DNA from: Sphingobacterium chungjuense
Lineage (GTDB): Bacteria; Bacteroidota; Bacteroidia; Sphingobacteriales; Sphingobacteriaceae
DNA: 64,000 nt
Direction: 5' to 3'
NCBI RefSeq assembly: GCF_011316935.1
Contig: NZ_WLYS01000009.1
Coordinates: 62,001-126,000 of the forward strand
In this document: piece by piece, positions 62,828-64,000 of the stretch
How the letters are laid out: the number at the start of each line of letters is the position of its first letter
How positions within the stretch are numbered: the first letter of the stretch is position 1
The notes under the pieces: generated by a model
What the model was told of the DNA's origin: nothing
The model's database searches: none
Seen by the model: the letters and a program-made list of their open reading frames with translations, nothing else
Program-made: the position numbers and the translations under genes

Positions 62828-64000
62828 TTACCAACCGTTGTTTTGCGTAAGCAGCTTATTTAAGTTCAGCTCATTTGCTGGGATCGGCCATAGGTAATCG
62901 CGACCAGCATTGAATGTACGACGCTCTACAGTGATGTAATTGTTGAAGTCACCGCGTGTTGCATCGAAATTATTGAATATCCCTTGTGCTACGCCTTGCA
63001 TCACTGTTTCGGCGATCTCCCAACGACGAATATCGAACAAGCGATTATCTTCAACTGGAAATTCTACATGGCGCTCGCGACGTACTAAGGCACGTAGAGA
63101 TTGCTGATCTGGATGCGTAACCGCCGTAGCCGCTATCATATTTACACCATTGCGTTGGCGCACCTGATTGATGGCCGCATATACAGAAGCATCTATTTGT
63201 CCAGCCTCAATCTTGGCTTCCGCATAAGTCAACAAGACTTCCGCGTAGCGAAGAATCATCACATCTGCACCGGCACTACGATCCCACTCTCCCGAAATAT
63301 TGGCTGGTACTGCTTTTTTGTAATAATATCCAGAGAAGGAAGCATTCGATTTGCCCAAGGCATCTGGTGAATTTGGATTGGTCACGTCGATCGTCACACC
63401 ATTAACAACAGTACCTGGCGTCACAATGGTCAAGGCCAAACGTGGATCTCTATTCTCAAATGGTGTTGCTGGATTGTACAAAGGCGATTCGTCGATCGTC
63501 AGTCCATCTACACATTCATAGGCATCTACCAAAGAGCGCAATGGAACAATTTGTCCCCATCCCGCTAAACTAGGCCCACCGATCCAAGTGGCATTCGGAT
63601 TGGTGTACACATTTTCTAAATAACGTGCCGAAAGGATAATCTCCGTACTATTTTCATTGGTACCATTAAATAGGCTTAAGTAATTATTGTCGATCGTGTA
63701 GACGCCCAAATCCATCACTTGCTGTGCCGCTTCGGCCGCTTCTGCCCATTGTGCATTGTACAGTAAGGTGCGCGCTTTTAAAGCCAGCGCTGCACCGCGT
63801 GTTGCTCTACCTTGTTTCGCGCTTTCACGCGTAGTAGGTAGACTGTCTGCAATTTCAGTCAGCTCGCTTACTACGAAAGCGACGATTTCACTTTTTGGTG
63901 TTTTGGCTACTTGAAAATCTTCTGGAGTTGGCGTCGTTGTGTACAAAACCACGTCGCCGTACAAACCAGCGAGTTGCTGATAAGCAAACGCGCGTAAAAA
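62828..64000 (-). CDS. SusD/RagB-family lipoprotein, 5' end outside window
   Basis: The frame runs off the right edge: upstream of the apparent start at 63964 the codons read FLRAFAYQQLAGLYGDVVLY, the SusD TPR signature, so the Met-like TTG there is internal. About 390 residues are visible. Other marks are ALKARTLLYNAQWAEAAEAA, ILRYAEVLLTYAEAKIEAGQ, ALVRRERHVEFPVEDNRLFD-like text and the end YLWPIPANELNLNKLLTQN. Probably preceded by a SusC outside the window. No enzyme gene is visible next to it, so the glycan is unknown. Confidence 0.92.
   Translation of the reverse strand, partial: FLRAFAYQQLAGLYGDVVLYTTTPTPEDFQVAKTPKSEIVAFVVSELTEIADSLPTTRESAKQGRATRGAALALKARTLLYNAQWAEAAEAAQQVMDLGVYTIDNNYLSLFNGTNENSTEIILSARYLENVYTNPNATWIGGPSLAGWGQIVPLRSLVDAYECVDGLTIDESPLYNPATPFENRDPRLALTIVTPGTVVNGVTIDVTNPNSPDALGKSNASFSGYYYKKAVPANISGEWDRSAGADVMILRYAEVLLTYAEAKIEAGQIDASVYAAINQVRQRNGVNMIAATAVTHPDQQSLRALVRRERHVEFPVEDNRLFDIRRWEIAETVMQGVAQGIFNNFDATRGDFNNYITVERRTFNAGRDYLWPIPANELNLNKLLTQNNGW

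Overview
The window reads as a member of the Bacteroidota, most likely Sphingobacteriaceae (Sphingobacterium or Pedobacter type). The evidence is two complete SusC/SusD pairs and one partial SusD, several TonB-dependent receptors with CarboxypepD_reg-like N-termini, ECF sigma/FecR pairs, a NUDIX-type AraR, families typical of the phylum (DUF4374, DUF4876, DUF6850, DUF3823, GH97) and promoters with the phylum's TAnnTTTG -7 box. Start codons mostly lack a Shine-Dalgarno sequence. No rRNA, tRNA or CRISPR array was seen. All family names come from reading translations by eye; no database search was run.

Layout. 1-2.4 kb is a scar zone: the end of a phospholipase D-like gene, a palindromic repeat, an IS110-type transposase fragment and a decapitated GH127 arabinofuranosidase. 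2.7-12.5 kb is an L-arabinose locus: a SusC/SusD pair (- strand) divergent from araB-araD-araA-araR (+), with a perfect 17-bp palindrome in front of araB as the likely AraR operator. 12.5-22.1 kb holds an SDR dehydrogenase and a six-gene - strand operon: ECF sigma, FecR, STN-type TonB receptor, DUF4876 lipoprotein, DUF6850 barrel and di-heme peroxidase. 22.3-27.7 kb has a second SDR, a small membrane protein, a GAF/PAS histidine kinase and a divergent AraC-type regulator whose receiver domain has lost its phosphorylation residues. 27.9-35.5 kb is a polysaccharide utilisation locus: SusC, SusD, DUF3823 lipoprotein and GH97.

35.8-43.1 kb is accessory: a large surface lipoprotein with a 67-aa partner, a basic small lipoprotein, a gene behind an array of decamer repeats, a full-length GH43-like protein converging on a half-length GH43-like protein, and several small proteins. 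43.3-46.9 kb is an AT-rich defence-like pair: AbiH divergent from an ABC-type ATPase with a C-terminal TOPRIM-like module. It is followed by about 0.77 kb of non-coding DNA that holds a foldable inverted repeat.

47.7-59.6 kb is a surface and iron-type uptake region: DoxX, a YncE-like propeller, an outer-membrane barrel, a 72-residue Fur-like winged-helix protein, a second ECF sigma/anti-sigma pair, DUF4374, a siderophore-type TonB receptor, a second DUF4374 and a PepSY membrane protein. 59.6-62.3 kb encodes a MoxR/ChlI-type ATPase and a vWA partner. The window ends inside another SusD.

How the parts fit. The GH127 remnant, GH43-like proteins, GH97 and araBDA share an arabinose or arabinoglycan theme: surface capture by SusCD, hydrolysis, then conversion of L-arabinose to D-xylulose 5-phosphate under AraR. 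The two sigma/anti-sigma clusters look like separate substrate-induced import systems, but only the first receptor carries the STN signalling domain. The best candidate for an under-described system is the AbiH / ATPase-TOPRIM pair at 43.3-46.9 kb. Next are the DUF4876/DUF6850/peroxidase operon and the pseudo-receiver AraC regulator.
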